Shown piece by piece: positions 26,663-39,669 of a stretch of 64,000 bases of DNA; within the stretch, counting starts at the first letter, position 1; the number at the start of each line of letters is the position of its first letter. The stretch covers positions 17,919,276-17,983,275 of the forward strand of contig JARWKL010000006.1 of the NCBI GenBank assembly GCA_029961685.1, given 5' to 3'. A program made the position numbers and the translations under genes. The notes under the pieces were generated by a model that did not search any database, was not told where the DNA came from, and was given only the letters and a program-made list of their open reading frames with translations. Origin of the DNA: Aristolochia californica. Its lineage: Eukaryota; Streptophyta; Magnoliopsida; Piperales; Aristolochiaceae.

Positions 26663-29600
26663 ACCCCCTCCCCTCTTCAGATAATTGTGAAACCCAGCAT
26701 ATAAAAAATTAAAAGAGTTTACAATCCTTAAAACTCACAAATTCAATTTGGAATTATCTCTATCAGCATTTGTACATTTCCATTTTGGATGTTCAATTTT
26801 TTTTCAAATCTAAACTTGAGTTTTCATTCTCCTATTTTTCTCATTAACAAAACGATAAGGCAAATAGATCACAACAGAATGAAAAAGTTAGAGTTTATGT
26901 ATGCAAAAAATTGAAAACTTTAATAAATTTATGTGAAGAAAATTATTTTACGCCCTAAAAATGAACACCAAAGTTTTGTTCACCATGTTTGGGAAATTCC
27001 ACAAGTACAACCCCTAATAGTTTGGTGGAATTTTATAAGAAAGAGATTTCTAATTGATTCTAACATGTTTTAAATGTGGTGGATATGCATGCCTAAAACA
27101 TGTTGAAGATGCAAATGACCTAATCATCCAAAAATTTCAAGGAGTAGAAAACATTAAATTCTCAATTTAACGTGCGGTAGGATATTTACAAGAGCCAAAC
27201 AAACCACTTTTTGCCTATTTTACAAAAAGTGGACCTGACAATCATAGATCATCGTAAATGTTTTGGTCTATTAATGATGTGTAAAGGCTATAGTTTTTTA
27301 AGAAATGATATATGGTTTGGGAGTTAATACTCAGTTAAAAATGCCTCTCTCCCGCTCTTCCGATGATTACAAAAACCCAAAATATAAAAAACTAAAACTA
27401 TTTAAAAATCCTTAAAAATCACAGTACTTTTTGGAATTATCTTTGTCATCATTTAGGCATTTCCATTTTGGTTGTAAATTTTTTTTTTCAAATCCAAACT
27501 GTAGTTTTCGCTCTCCCATTTTTTTCATAAATAAAAAGATAATGCAAAAAAATTACAACAACAAGAAAATTTTAGAGTTTATGCATGCAAAAAGTTGTAA
27601 ACTATAATAAATATAAGTGAAGAAAATTATTTCACGCACTAAAAATGAACAACAAAGTTTTGTTATCCATGTTTGGGAAATTCCCCTAGTATAACCCTAA
27701 TAGCTTGGTCGAATTTTATATCAAAGAGATTTCTATATTATCCTAACATGTTTTAAATGTGGTGGATATGCATGCCTGAAACATGTTGAAGATGCAAATG
27801 ACCTAATGATCCAAAAATTTAAAGGAGTAAAAAAAATTAAATTCTCAAGTTAACGTGCGGTGGGATATTTATCAGAGCCAAACAACCAAAATTTTGCCTA
27901 TTTTACAAAAAGCGAAACTAACAATCATAGATCATCGTAAATGTTTTGATCGATTGATGATGTGTAATGGCTATAATTTTTTTTAGAAATAACATATGGT
28001 TTGGGAGTCAACACTCAGTTAAAAATGCCTCGCCCCCCTCTTCCAATGATTGCAAAAACCCAATATATAAAAAAGTAAAAGAGTTTACAATCCTTAAAGA
28101 TCATAGATACTTTTTAAAATTTTCTCTCTCAGCATTTGTGCATTTCCATTTTGGATGTCCAATTTGTTTTTCAAATCCAAACTTGAGTTTTCGCTCTCCC
28201 ATTTTTCTCATACATAAAAAGATAAGGCAAATAGTTCACAACAAAAATGAAAATTTTAGAGTTTATGTGTGCAAAAAATTGAAAACTATAATCAATGTAA
28301 GTGAAGAAAATTATTTCACACACTAAAAATGGACACCAAAGTTTTGTTATCCATGTTTGGGAAATACCACTAGTACAACCCTTAATAGCTTGGTGGAATT
28401 TTATAAGAAAAAGATTTATAATTGATCCTAACATGTTTTAAATACTGTGGATATGCTTGCTTGAGACATGTTGAAGATGCAAATGACCAAATGATGAAAA
28501 AATTTCAAGGAGTAGAAAAAATTAAATTCTCAAGTTAACGTGCATGGTGATATTTGCCACACACAAACAACCCACTTTTTTCCTATTTTACGAAAAGCCG
28601 ACCGAACAATCATTGATCATAATAAATGTTTTCATGAATTAATGATGTGTAACGACTATAATTTTTTTTAGTTAAAAATGCCTCACCCCCCTCTTCCAAT
28701 GTTTGCAAAACTCAATATATAAAACACTAAAAGAGTTTACCATCCTTAAAAATCAAGAATACTTTTTGGAATTTTCTCTCTTAGCATTTGTGCATTTCCA
28801 TTTTGGATGTTCAATTTTTTTCAAAACCAAAACTGAGTTTTCGCTCTCCCATTTTCACGTAAACAAAAAGAAATTGTAAACGGATCACAACAAAATGAAA
28901 ATTTCAGAGTTTATGTATGCAAAAAATTGAAAACTACAATAAATTTAAGTGAAGAATATTATTTCACACACTAAAAATGAACACCAAATTTTGTTATCCA
29001 TGTTTGGGAAGTTCCACTAGTACAACCCCTAATAGCTTGGTGGAATTTTATAAGAAAGAGATTTCTAATTCATCCTAACAAGTTTTAAATGTGGTGGATA
29101 TGCATGCCTGAAACAAGTTGAAGATGCAAATGACCTAATGATCCAAAAATTTCAAGGAGTATAAAAAATTAAATTCTCAAGTTAACGTGCGGTGGGAAAT
29201 TTACTAAAGGCAAACAACCCACTTTTTGCCTATTTTACAAAAAGGGACCTAACAATCATAGATCATCAAAAATGATTTGATCGATTAATGATGTGTAATG
29301 ATTATAATTTTTTTTGGAAATGACTTATGGATTAGAAGTCCACACTCAGTTAAAAATGCCTCGCCACCCCTCTTCCGATGATTCCACAACCCAATATTTA
29401 AAAAACTAAAAGAGTTTACAATCCTTAAAAATAACTGATACTTTTTGGAATTATCTCTGAAAGCATTTGTTCATTTCCATTTTGGATGTTCAATTGTTTT
29501 TCAAATCCAAACTTGAGTTTTCACTCTCCAATTTTTCTCATAAAAAAAAAGATAAGGCAAATAGATCACAAAAAAATGAAAATTTTAGAGTTTATGTATG

Positions 29601-30249
29601 GAAAAAATTGTAAACTATAAAAAATGTAAGTGAAGAAAATTAATTCACGCACTAAAAATGAACACCAAATTTTTGTTACCTTTGTTTGGGAAATTCCACA
29701 GGTACAACCCCTAATAGCTTGGTGGAATTTTTTAAGAAAGTGATTTCTAATTGATCCTATCATATTTTAAATGTGTGGATATGCATGCCTGAAACATGTT
29801 GAAGATGCAAATGTCCTAATGATCCAAAAATTTCAAAGAGTATAAAAAATAAAATTCTCAAGTTAACGTGTGGTGGGATATTTACTAGAGCCAAACAACC
29901 CATTTTTTGCCTATTTTACAAAAAGCAGACATAACAATTATAGATCATCGTAAATGTTTTGATCGATTTATGATGTGTAACGGCTATATTTTTTGTTAGA
30001 AATGACTTATAGTTTGGGAGTCAACATTCTGTTAAAAATGCCTCACTTCCCCTCTTCCGATGATTGCAAAACCAAATATATAAAAAAACTAAAAGATTTT
30101 ACAATCCTTAAAAATCACAAATACTTTTTGGAATTATCTCTCTCAGCATTTGTACATTCCATTTTGGATGTTCAATTTTTTTTTCAAATCCAAACTTGAG
30201 TTTGCACTCTCCCATTTTTCTCGTAAACAAAAAGATAAGTCAAATAGCT

Positions 30250-30509
30250 CACAAAAAACTGAAAAATTTAGCGTTTGCATGAGTTGTGGTGGATTTGCAT
30301 GCCTGAAACATGTTGAAGATGCAAATTATCTAATGATCCAAAAATTTCGAGTAGAAAAATTAAAATTCTCAAGTAAACATCCAATGGGATATTTACCAGA
30401 ACCAAACAACACACTTTTTGCTTATTTTAAAAAATGCGGACCAAAAAATATTAATCATCGTAAATTTTTTGATCGATTAATGATGTGTGACAGCTATAAT
30501 TTTTTATAG
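30250..30509. repeat. Short-form monomer (subfamily S), first copy
   Basis: The region between GCGTTTGCAT and GTGGTGGATTTGCATGCC lacks the roughly 160 bp that normally include CACGCACTAAAAATG, the TTTGGGAAATTCC landmark and the anchor. The following segment carries subfamily marks: AAATTATCTAATGATCC, ACAACACACTTTTTG, GGACCAAA, and GTGTGAC for the usual GTGTAAC. The same deletion and marks recur near 52120, 56552 and 59335. The copies therefore descend from one deleted ancestor. Confidence 0.8.
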
Positions 30510-31184
30510 AAATGACTTATAGTTTGGGAGTCAACAATCAGTTAAAAATGCCTCGCCCATGTCTTCCGAATATTGCAAAACCCAATATATAAAAAACTAA
30601 AAGAGTTTAAAATCCTTAAAAAGCACTGATAATTTTTGGAATTATCTCTCTCAGCATTTGTGCATTTCCTTTTTGGATGTTAAATTTTTTTTCAAATCAA
30701 AACTCGAGTTTTCTCTCTCCCATTTTTTCCGTTAACAAAAAGATAAGACAAATAGATCACTACAAAATGAAAAATTTAGAGTTTATGTATGCAGAAAAAA
30801 ATGAAAACTATAATATATGTAAGAGAAGAAAATTATTTCACGCACTAAAAATGAACACCAAAGTTTTGTTATTCACGTTTGGGAAATTCCACTAGTACAA
30901 CCCCTCATAGCTTGGTGGAATTTTATAAGAAAGAGATTTCTAATTAATCCTAACATGTTTTAAATGTGGTGGATATGCTTGCCAGAAACATGTTGAAGAT
31001 GCAAATGACCTAATGATCAAAAATTTCAAGGAGAAGAAAAAATTAAATTCTCAAGTTAACGTGCGGTGGGATATTTACCAAAGTCAACCAACTCACTTTT
31101 TGCCAATTTTACAAAAAGCGGACGTAACAATCATAGATCATCGGAAATGTTTTGATCAATTAATGATGGGTAACTGTGGAAATA

Positions 31185-31199
31185 TTTTTCAGAAATGAC
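31185..31199. repeat. Diagnostic variant of subfamily D monomer
   Basis: TTTTCAGAAATGAC replaces the usual TTGTTAGAAATGAC. The same variant, with the linked marker GCGGACGTAACAATC in most copies, recurs near 35087, 43097, 48447, 53635 and 58143. I did not see it in the first 30 kb. It marks a higher-order register in the array. Confidence 0.75.
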
Positions 31200-32347
31200 T
31201 TATGGTTTGGGAGTCAAAACATAGTTAAAAAAGCCTCACCCCCCTCTTTTGACGATTCCAAAACCCAATATATAAAAAAGTAAAAGAGTTTAAAATCCTT
31301 AAAACTCATAGATACTTTTTGGAATTATCTCTCTCAGCATTTGTGCATTTCCATTTTCGATGTTCAATTTTTTTCAAATCCAAACATGAGTTTTCACTCT
31401 CCAATTTTTCTCGTAAACAAAAACATAAGGCAAATAGATCACAACAAAATAAAATATTTAGAGTTTACGTATGCAAAAAATTGAAAACTATAATAAATGT
31501 AAGTGAAGAAAATTATTTCACGCACTAAAAATGAACACCAAAGTTTTGTTATCCATGTTTGGGAAATTCCACTGGTACAACCCCAAATAGCTTGGTGGAG
31601 TTTTGTAAGAAAGATATTGCTAATTGATCCTAACATGTTCTAAATGTGGTGGATATGCATGCCGGAAACATGTTGAAGATCCAAATTGCCTAATGATCCA
31701 AAATTTTCGAGTAGAAAAATTTAAATTCTCAAGTTTATATGCGGTGGGATATTTACCAGACCCAAACAACCCACTTTTTTCCTATTTTACAAAATTGGGC
31801 CTAACAATCATAGACCATCGTAAATGTTTTTATCGATTAATGATGTGTAACGGCTATAATATTTGTTAGAGATGACTTATGGTTTGGGAGTCAACACTCA
31901 GTTAAAAATGCCTCACCCCCCTCTTCCAATGCTTGCAAAACCCAATATATAAAAAACTAAAAGAGTTTACAATCCTTAAAAATCACAAATACTTTTTGGA
32001 ATCATTTCTCTCTGCATTTGTGCATTTCCATTTTGGATGTTAATTTTTTTTTCAAATCCAAACATGAGTTTTCACTCTCCCATTTTTCTCGTAAACAAAA
32101 AGATAAGGCAAATAGATCACTAGAAAAATCAAAATTTTAGAGTTTATTTATGCAAAAAATTGAAAACTATAATAAATGTAAGTGAAGAAAATTATTTCAC
32201 GAACAAAAAATGAACACCAAAGTTTTGTTATCTATGTTTTGGAAATTCCACTGGTACAACCCTTAATAGCTTCGTAGAATTTTGTCAGAAAGAGATTTCT
32301 AATTGATCCTTACATGTTTTAAATGTGGTGGATATGCATGTCTGAAA

Positions 32348-32364
32348 CATGTTGAAATGACCAT
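32348..32364. other. Deletion junction, shortened monomer
   Basis: GAAACATGTTGAA is joined to ATGACCATAATTTTTGTGAG, losing about 200 bp. The anchors at 32309 and 32806 are only about 497 bp apart. Confidence 0.75.
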
Positions 32365-35300
32365 AATTTTTGTGAGAAATGACTTATGGTTTCGGAGTCA
32401 ACACTCAGTTCAAAATGCCACACACCCCTCCCTCCCCTCTTCCGCTGATTGAAAAACCCAATATATAAAAAACTAAAAGAGTTTACAGTTCTTAAAAATC
32501 ATAGATACTTTTTGGAATTATCTCTCTCAGCATTTATGCATTCCTTTTTCGATGTTCAATTTTTTTTCAAATCCAAACTTGTGTTTTCACTCTCCCTTTT
32601 TTCTCGTAAACAAAAAAATAATACAAATAGAAAGTTTAGAGCTTATGTATGCAAAATATTGAAAAATATAATAACTGTAAGTGAAGAATATTATTTCACG
32701 CACTAAAAATGAACACCAATGTTTTGTTAGCCATGTTTAGGAAATTCCACTGTTAGAACCCCAAATAGGTCTGTGAAATTTTGTAAGAAAAAGATATCTA
32801 ATTGATCCTTACATGTTTAAAATGTGGTGGATATGCATGCCTTAAACGTGTTGAAGATCCAAATGACCTAATGATCCAAAAATTTCAAGGAGTAGAAAAA
32901 ATTAAATTCTCAAGTTAACGTGCAGTGGGATATTTACTAGAGCCCAACAATCCACTTTTTGCCCATGTTACAAAAAGCGGACCTAACAATCATAGATCAA
33001 CATAAATGTTTTGATCAATTAATGACGTGTAACGGCTATAATTTTTGTTAGAAATGACTTATGATTTGGAAGCCAACAATCAGTTAAAAATGTCTCGCCC
33101 CTTCTTCTGATGATTACAAAACCCAATATATAAAAAAATAAAAGTGTTTACAATCCTTAAAAATCACATATACTTTTTGGAATTATCTCTCTCAGCATTT
33201 GTGCATTTCCATTTTCGATGTTCAATTTTTTTTCAAGTCCAAACTTTAGATTTCTCTCTCCCTTTTTTCTCGTTAGCAAAAAGATAAGGCAAATAGATCA
33301 CAACAAAATGAAAATTTCAAAGTTTATGTAAGTAAAAAATTGAAAACTAAAATATATATAATTGAAGAAAATTATTTCACGCACTAAAAATGAACACCAA
33401 AGTTTTGTTATCCATGTTTGGGAAATTCCACTAGAACAACCCCTAATAGCTAGGTGGAATTTTACAAGAAAGAAATTGCTAATTGATCCTAACATGTTCT
33501 AAATGTTGTGGATATTCATGCCTAAAACATGTTGAAGATGCAAATCACCTAATGATCCAAAAATTTTGAGAAGAAAAAATTAAATTCTCAAGTTTACGTG
33601 CGATGGGATATTTACCAGAGCCAAACAACCCACTTTTTGCCTATTTCACAAAAAGCAGGGCTAACAATTATAGACCATCGTAAATGTTTTTATCGATTAA
33701 TGTTGTGTAATGGCTATAATTATTTTTAGAAATGACTGATGGTTTGGGAGTCAACACTCAGTAAAAAATGCCTCACCTCCCTCTTCCGATGATTGCAAAA
33801 CCCAATATATAAAAAACTAAAAGTGTTTACAATCCTTAAAAATCATAGATAGTTTTTGGAATCATCTCTCTCTGTATTTGTACATTTCTATTTTGGATCT
33901 TCAATTTTTTTTCAAATCCAAACTTGAGTTTTCTCTCTCCCTTTTTTCTTGTAAACAAAAAGATAAGGTAAATAGGTCACAAAAAAATGAAAATTTCAGA
34001 GTTTATGTATACAAAATATTGAAAACAATAATAAATGTAAGTGAATAAAATTATTTCACTCACAAAAAATGAACACCAAAGTTTGGTTATCCATGTTTGG
34101 GAAATTACACTACTACAATCTCTCATAGCTTGGTGGAATTTTATAAGAAAGAGATTTCTAATTGATCCTAACTTGTTTTCAATATGGTGGATATGTTTGC
34201 CAGAAACATGTTGAAGAAGCAAATGACCTAATGATCCAAAATTTTCAAGGAGTAGAAAAAATTAAATTTTGAAGTTAACGTGTTGTGGGATATTTACCTG
34301 AGCCAAACAACCAACTTTTTACCTATTTTACAAAAAATGGACCTAACAATCATAGATCATCGTAATTGTTTTGATCGATTATTTATGTGTAATGACTATA
34401 ATTTTTGTTAGAAATGACTTATGGTTTGGGAGTCAACACTCAGTTAAAAATGCCTCGCCCCCCTCTTCCGATGATTGCAAAACCCAATATATAAAAAAGT
34501 AAAAGATTTTAATTTCCTTAAAAATCACAGATACTTTTTTGAATGATCACTCTCAGAAATTGTGCATTTCCATTTTGGATGTTCAATTTTTTTTCAAATC
34601 CAAACTTGAGTTTCCTCACTCCCATTTTTCTTGTAAACAAAAAGATAAGGCAAATAGATCACAACAAAATGAAAATTTTAGAGTTTATATACGCAAAAAA
34701 TTGAAAACTATAATAAACGTAAGTGAAGAAAATTATTTCACGCACTAAAAATGAACACCAAGGTTTTGTTATCCATGTTTCGGAAATTTCACTAGTTCAA
34801 CCCGTAATAGCTTAGAGAAATTTTATAAGAAAGAGATTTCTAATTGATCCTAACATATTTTATAAGTGGTGGATATGCTAGCCTGACATATGTTGAATAT
34901 GCAAATGACCTAATGATCCAAAATTTCAAGGAGAAGAAAAAATTAAATTCTCAAGTTAACATCCGGTGGGATATTTACATGAGTCAAACAACTCACTTTT
35001 TGCCTATTTTACAAAAAGCGGATGTAACTATCATAGATCATCGTAACTCTTTTGATAGATTAATGATGTGTAACGGTTAAAATATTTTTTCAGAAATGAC
35101 TTATGGTTTGGGAGTCAAAAGATAGTTAAAAAAAGCCTCAGCCCTCTCTTTCGATGATTGCAAAAACCAATATATAAAATACTAAAAGAGTTTACAATCC
35201 TTAAAAATCACAGATACTTTTTGGAACTATCCCTCTCACCATTTTTGCATTTCAATCTCCAATGTTCAATTTTTTTTCAAATCTAAACTTGAGTTTTCAC

Positions 35301-36877
35301 TCTCCAATTTTTCTCATAAACAAAAAGATAAGGCAAGTATATCACAACAAAATAAAAAATTTAGAGTTTATGTATGCAAAAAATTGAAAACTATAATAAA
35401 TGTAAGTGAAGAAAAATATTTCACGCATAAAAAATAAACACCAAAGTTTTGTTATCTATGTTTGGGAAATTCCACTGGTACAACCCCTAATAGCTTGGTG
35501 GAATTGTGTTAGAAAGAGATTTCTAATTGATCCTTACAAGTTTTAAATGTGGTGGAAATGCTTGCCTGAAACATGTTGAAGATGCAAATGACCTAATGAC
35601 CCTATAGTTTCAAGGACTAGGAAAATTTAAATTCTCAAGTTAACGTGTAGTGAGATATTTACCAGAGCCAAACAACTCAGTTTTTGCCCATGTTACAAAA
35701 AGTGGTCCTAACAGTCATAGATCATCGTAAATGTTTTGATTGATTAATGAAGTGTAATGGCTATAATTTTTGTTAGAAATAACTTATGGTTTGGAAGTCA
35801 ACAATCAGCCCCCTCTTCCGATGATTGCAAAACCCAATATATAAAAAATTAAAAGTGTTTACAATCCTTATAAATCACAGATACTTTTTGGAATTATCTC
35901 TCTCAGAATTTGTGCATTTCCATTTTGGATGTTCAATTTTTTTTCAAATCCAAACTTGAGTTTTTACTCTCCCATTTTTCCCGTAAACAAAAAATAATGC
36001 AAATAGATCACAACAAAATGAAAATTTTAGAGCTTATGTATGAAAAAAAATTAAAAACTATAATAAATGTAAGTGAATAAAATTATTTCACACACTAAAA
36101 ATGAACACCAAAGTTTTGTTATCCATGTTTAGGAAATTCCACTGTTACAACCCCTAATAGCTTGATGGAATTTTGCAAGAAAGAGATTTCTAATTGATCC
36201 TTATATGTTTTAAATGTGGTGGATATGCATGTCTGAAACATGTTGAAGATGCAAATGACCTAATGATAAAAAAATTTCAAGGAGTAGAAAACATTAAATT
36301 CTCAAGTTAACAAGTGACGGGATATTTACCAGAGCCAAACAACCCAGTTTTTGCCCATGTTACAAAAAGCGCACCTAACAATCATAGATCATCATAAATG
36401 TTTTGATTGATTAATGAGGTGTAACTGCTATAATTTTTGTTAGAAATGACTTATGGTTTGGAAGCCAACAATCGGTTAAAAATGCCTCGCCCCTCCTCTT
36501 CCGATGATTGCAAAACCCAATATATAAAAAAACTAAAAGTTTTTACAATCCTTATCACAGATAATTTTTGAAATTATCTCTCTCAGTGTTTGTGCATTTC
36601 CATTTTGGATCTTCAATTTTTTTTCAAATCCAAACTTGAGTTTTCTCTCTCCCTTTTTTTCGTAAACAAAAAGATATGGCAAATAGATCACAAAAAAATG
36701 AAAATTTCAGAGTTTATGTATGCAAAAAATTGAAAACTATAATAAATGTAAAAGAAGAAAATTATTTCACGCACTAAAAATGAACACCAAGGTTTTGTTT
36801 TCCATGTTTGGCAAATTACACTAGTACAACCCGTAATAGCTTAGTGGAATTTTATAAGAAAGAGATTTCTAATTGAT

Positions 36878-36884
36878 CATAACA
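36878..36884 (-). other. Seven-base remnant of the 3' LTR, deletion junction
   Basis: On the minus strand the polypurine tract is followed by TGTTATG, the same seven bases that open the 5' LTR at 41668. The next bases, ATCAATTAG, are satellite. The satellite anchor itself reads TGTTAGGATCAATT on this strand, so LTR and satellite share TGTTA. The junction therefore has 5-7 bp of microhomology, which suggests the LTR was removed by illegitimate recombination. Confidence 0.7.
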
Positions 36885-36901
36885 TCACTGCCCCTCCCGG
36901 A
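36885..36901 (-). other. Polypurine tract overlapping the end of pol
   Basis: The minus strand reads GGGAGGGGCAGTGA directly before TGTTATG. Such a purine run is the usual primer for plus-strand DNA synthesis and abuts the 3' LTR. Here it also encodes the last pol residues (REGQ) and the stop codon TGA at 36887-36885. Confidence 0.65.
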
Positions 36902-37361
36902 GAAAGAGCTTGTCCTCAAGCTCGAAGGAAGGATAAAGAAGTCGAAATGCTGATAATGGCTCCCATATCGTGTCACTAGGGTCTGCATCGGCCCACTGGA
37001 AGAGAATTTCCCAATCACCTTGAATGTGGCATGCTTTCAATACCTGAAATGGAGTAGAAAGGACTCTGCTCTCATGGAGTGGCGGTAGAGGAGTGTGCAG
37101 TAGGGGTGAGTCACCCTGGAATGGCTTCAATTGGGATACATGAAATACATTATGTATCTTTGCCTCGGTTGGTAGTTGCAAGCGGTAGGCCACGGGGCCA
37201 ATTTGGTCCAACACCTGAAATCGACCATAATATTTTGGAGAAAGATTATGGCGCTTGAAGGCAGTTAGGGACAGCTGGCGGTAGTGTTGAAGCTTTAACC
37301 ATACATAGTCTCCTGGGGAATAAGATACCTCACGGTGCTTCTTATCATAATAGAGCTTCAT
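36885..37361 (-). pseudogene. Integrase C-terminus with GPY/F module and chromodomain
   Basis: An open stretch of 158 codons forms the end of the pol polyprotein. Residues about 41-65 (YYGRFQVLDQIGPVAYRLQL) match the integrase GPY/F module, with R where the family usually has P. Residues about 103-147 are a chromodomain with the pattern EILFQW followed by DTIWEPLSAF; W123 and W133 are candidate cage aromatics. In chromoviruses this domain is known to steer integration toward heterochromatin, which fits the satellite location. The upstream reading frame is broken by a TAG at 37370-37368 in the motif QEA-stop-HS, where related elements have Q. This piece was therefore never a separate gene. Confidence 0.9.
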
Positions 37362-37367
37362 AGAGTG

Positions 37368-38330
37368 CTAAGCCTCTTGAAGATGAGTACGTACCTCAGT
37401 GAGCATAGCATGTCTTTCAGCTAACACTTGGTCCAAAGTGACGACTTTGGATGGCTCTGGTTCATATGGTAATAGACGAGGTGGATCTCTGCCATAAACT
37501 ACTCTGAAAGGAGTAGTGTGGTAAGAGGTGTTATAGCAAAATTCTGCCCAGGAAAGCCACTTCACCCACCGTTATGGTGAGTCGCCTACAAAACAATGAA
37601 GATACATTTCAATCTTGCGATTGATGACCTCGGTTTGTCCGTTAGTCTACGGATGATATGCAGTAGAAAATGCCAATTGGGTGCCCTGTAATTTGAATAA
37701 TTCCTTCCAAAAGATACTAGTAAAAATGGCATCCTTGTCACTGATAATGGATGTGGGAATTCCGTGTAATCGGACAATGTGGTCCATAAATAACTGAGCG
37801 ACCTGAGCAGCAGTATATGGATGCACCAAAGCAATGAAGTGACCATATTTTGAAAAACGATCAACCACAACGAATATCATTGATTTATCGGATGTAGTGG
37901 GACAGCCATCAATGAAGTCCATTGAAATGTCGGACCAGATTTGAGATGATAGTTGCAGAGGTTGTAGTAGGCCGGCATGACTTAAAGATTGGCCTTGTTT
38001 CATTGACAAATTTGACAAGCAGCTACATAGTCAGCAATCGTGCTCTTCATGCCCTTCCAATAAAATTCCCAACTGATTCAGACATATGTTTTTTGTCGAC
38101 CCTCATGTGTGCTATCATGGATAGAAAACAGAATGGTGGGAAGAAGTGGGGATGTATGAAGCATAAAAATCTTGTTTTTGTAGAGTATACGATGATCGTG
38201 AATCATCCAATGATGAGCTGTTGTCCCCTGCTGAATATCCTGATATAATGAAATAAGTTCCAGATAATGATTTGTTTCCTCACGAATAGAATCCAGTAAA
38301 AGTGAACGTGGGTTGCTAAGAGCATAAACG
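37368..38330 (-). pseudogene. Integrase N-terminal and catalytic core, broken
   Basis: The catalytic core shows all three acidic residues: D in MDFIDG (codon 37919-37917), D in SDKDAIF (37739-37737) and E in GQTEVINR (37631-37629), with 35 residues between the last two. This is the classical D,D-35-E spacing. The zinc-binding region upstream is recognisable from HDSTHEG and CQICQ but seems to have lost a few residues. In-frame stops lie at 38080-38078 and 38002-38000 (TGA, probably from CGA), 37649-37647 (TAG), 37574-37572 (TAA) and 37370-37368 (TAG). A frameshift lies near 38000. It would have inserted the cDNA into chromosomes, but it cannot be made as one protein now. The open frames on the opposite strand here are chance. 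Confidence 0.92.
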
Positions 38331-39669
38331 TGTGGGTCTGGAATGTTCTGACGAGACAAAGCATCAGCCCCCAAATTCGAACCACCTGGCTTATATTGAA
38401 TAGTAAAATCGAGGCCCACGAGTTTAGTTAACCAATGCTACTATGGTGATGTGATGAGGCGTTATTCAAGAAGATACTTGAGGCTGCAATGATCTATACG
38501 AATGAAAATGGTTGTTCCCATAGATAAGGTCACCAATGTTGGACAACCTTGGCTAACCCAATCAGTTCCCTCTCATATGCAGCTAATTTGTGGTGATGTT
38601 GTCCCAACTGGCGGCTGAAATAAGAAATGGGGTCTCCCAATTGTTGTAACATTGCCCCTATACCTCCCCCGGACACATCACATTCCACCACAAAGTCTTC
38701 GTCAAAATCTGGTAATTGTAGTACAAGCGTTGAGGCTAAGGCCTCCTTTAACAGCTGAAAGGCTTGATCCGTTGAAGAAGACCAGTTGAAAGCATGTTTT
38801 TTGAGAAGGTTGTTGAGTGGTGCTGCTATCTGGCCATAAGATTGGATAAATTTTCTATAATATCCTGCTAGGCCCAAAAAATCTCCTTAATGCTGCGAGG
38901 GAGGTGGGAGGAGACCAATCTGTTACTGCTTGTATCTTGCTCTGGTCAACTTTCACGCCCACAACTGATATGATGTGGCTCAAATATGCCACTTCTGCCC
39001 ATAGAACATTTGGATCTATTCAAAACCAAATGATGAGAGCGTAGAATGGTAAATACCTGATGGAGGTGTTGGAGATGTTCGACCCAATTTTTGCTATAGA
39101 CCAGGATGTCATATAAAAATACTAACACATAGTTGCGCAGAAGTGAGGAAAATACCTCAATCATGAGGGCCTAAAAGGTGGAGGGTGCATTGGAGAGACC
39201 GAAGGGCATGACGAGGGACTCGAAATGACCGTGGTGCGTGCGGAACACAGTCTTCTCCACATCTACCGGGTGAACTCTAATTTGATGATAGCCCGATTTC
39301 AAATCTAAGTTGGTAAAAAATCGTAGCACCATGTAACTCATCCAGCAACTCGTCCACCACTGGAATGGGAAACTTGTCTTTAATTGTCTTCAAATGGAGT
39401 TGCCAATAGTCGACACAAAACCTCCATGATTTATCCTTTTTGCGTACTAGTAAAACAGGTGAGGAGAAGGGAGACCGACTGGGCTAGATCACTCCCTGAG
39501 CGAGCATATTCATGCACTGTCTTTCTATTTCATCTTTCTGTATATGTGGGTAACGATAAGGGTGCACCACTACTGGATTGGTTCCCAACTTCAAATGAAT
39601 GCGGTGATCACAGTGACGCACTGGTGGTAGACCCGTAGGGTCATTAAATAAATCCGCAAATGCTATAAG
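38331..39669 (-). pseudogene. Reverse transcriptase and RNase H, broken
   Basis: The order is RT fingers ([28 protein letters not shown]), palm ([40 protein letters not shown]), catalytic motif, RT connection (GLAGYYRKFI) and RNase H (ECDVSGGGIGAML, then YERELIGLAKVVQHW). The catalytic motif reads FLYDILVYS: the first aspartate of the usual DD pair is tyrosine (codon 39113-39111), so polymerase activity would be lost even without the stops. Stops are at 39486-39484, 39173-39171, 38464-38462, 38443-38441 and 38440-38438, all at positions that are glutamine in relatives. Frameshifts lie near 39320, 39005, 38880 and 38525. The tail KPGGSNLGADALSRQ is typical of the RNase H to integrase linker. 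Confidence 0.93.

Larger units (their letters stand above)
1..36884. repeat. Left satellite array, ~675-bp monomers, head to tail
   Basis: This stretch is one AT-rich tandem repeat and holds nothing else I can support. Landmark GATCCTAACATG (or a close variant) recurs at about 551, 1231, 1897, 2578, 3255, 4457, 5104, 5452, 6130, 6800, 7482, 8162, 8842, 9530, 10200, 10880, 11552, 12198, 12854, 13534, 14210, 14890, 15566, 16245, 16925, 17602, 18288, 19023, 19703, 20384, 21086, 21769, 22447, 23000, 23684, 24302, 24986, 25656, 26336, 27060, 27742, 28427, 29074, 29756, 30287 (short form), 30949, 31629, 32309, 32806, 33489, 34168, 34848, 35533, 36198 and 36877. Landmarks after that anchor: AACAACCCACTTTTTG (+142), a C-rich run (+290), CAATATATAAAAAACT (+317), CAATTTTTTTTCAAATCC (+415), GATCACAACAAAATG (+490), TTTGGGAAATTCCACTAG (+610). 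All copies have one orientation. Copies differ by many substitutions and small indels. The window opens inside a monomer. The family is not recognised by name. Confidence 0.97.

Noticed and set aside
27967..28326. 119-codon open frame on the plus strand, with similar frames of 60-107 codons throughout the satellite
   Set aside because: These frames recur at the same monomer phase, differ by frameshifts between copies, overlap frames on the other strand and show no recognised domain. They are by-products of the repeat.
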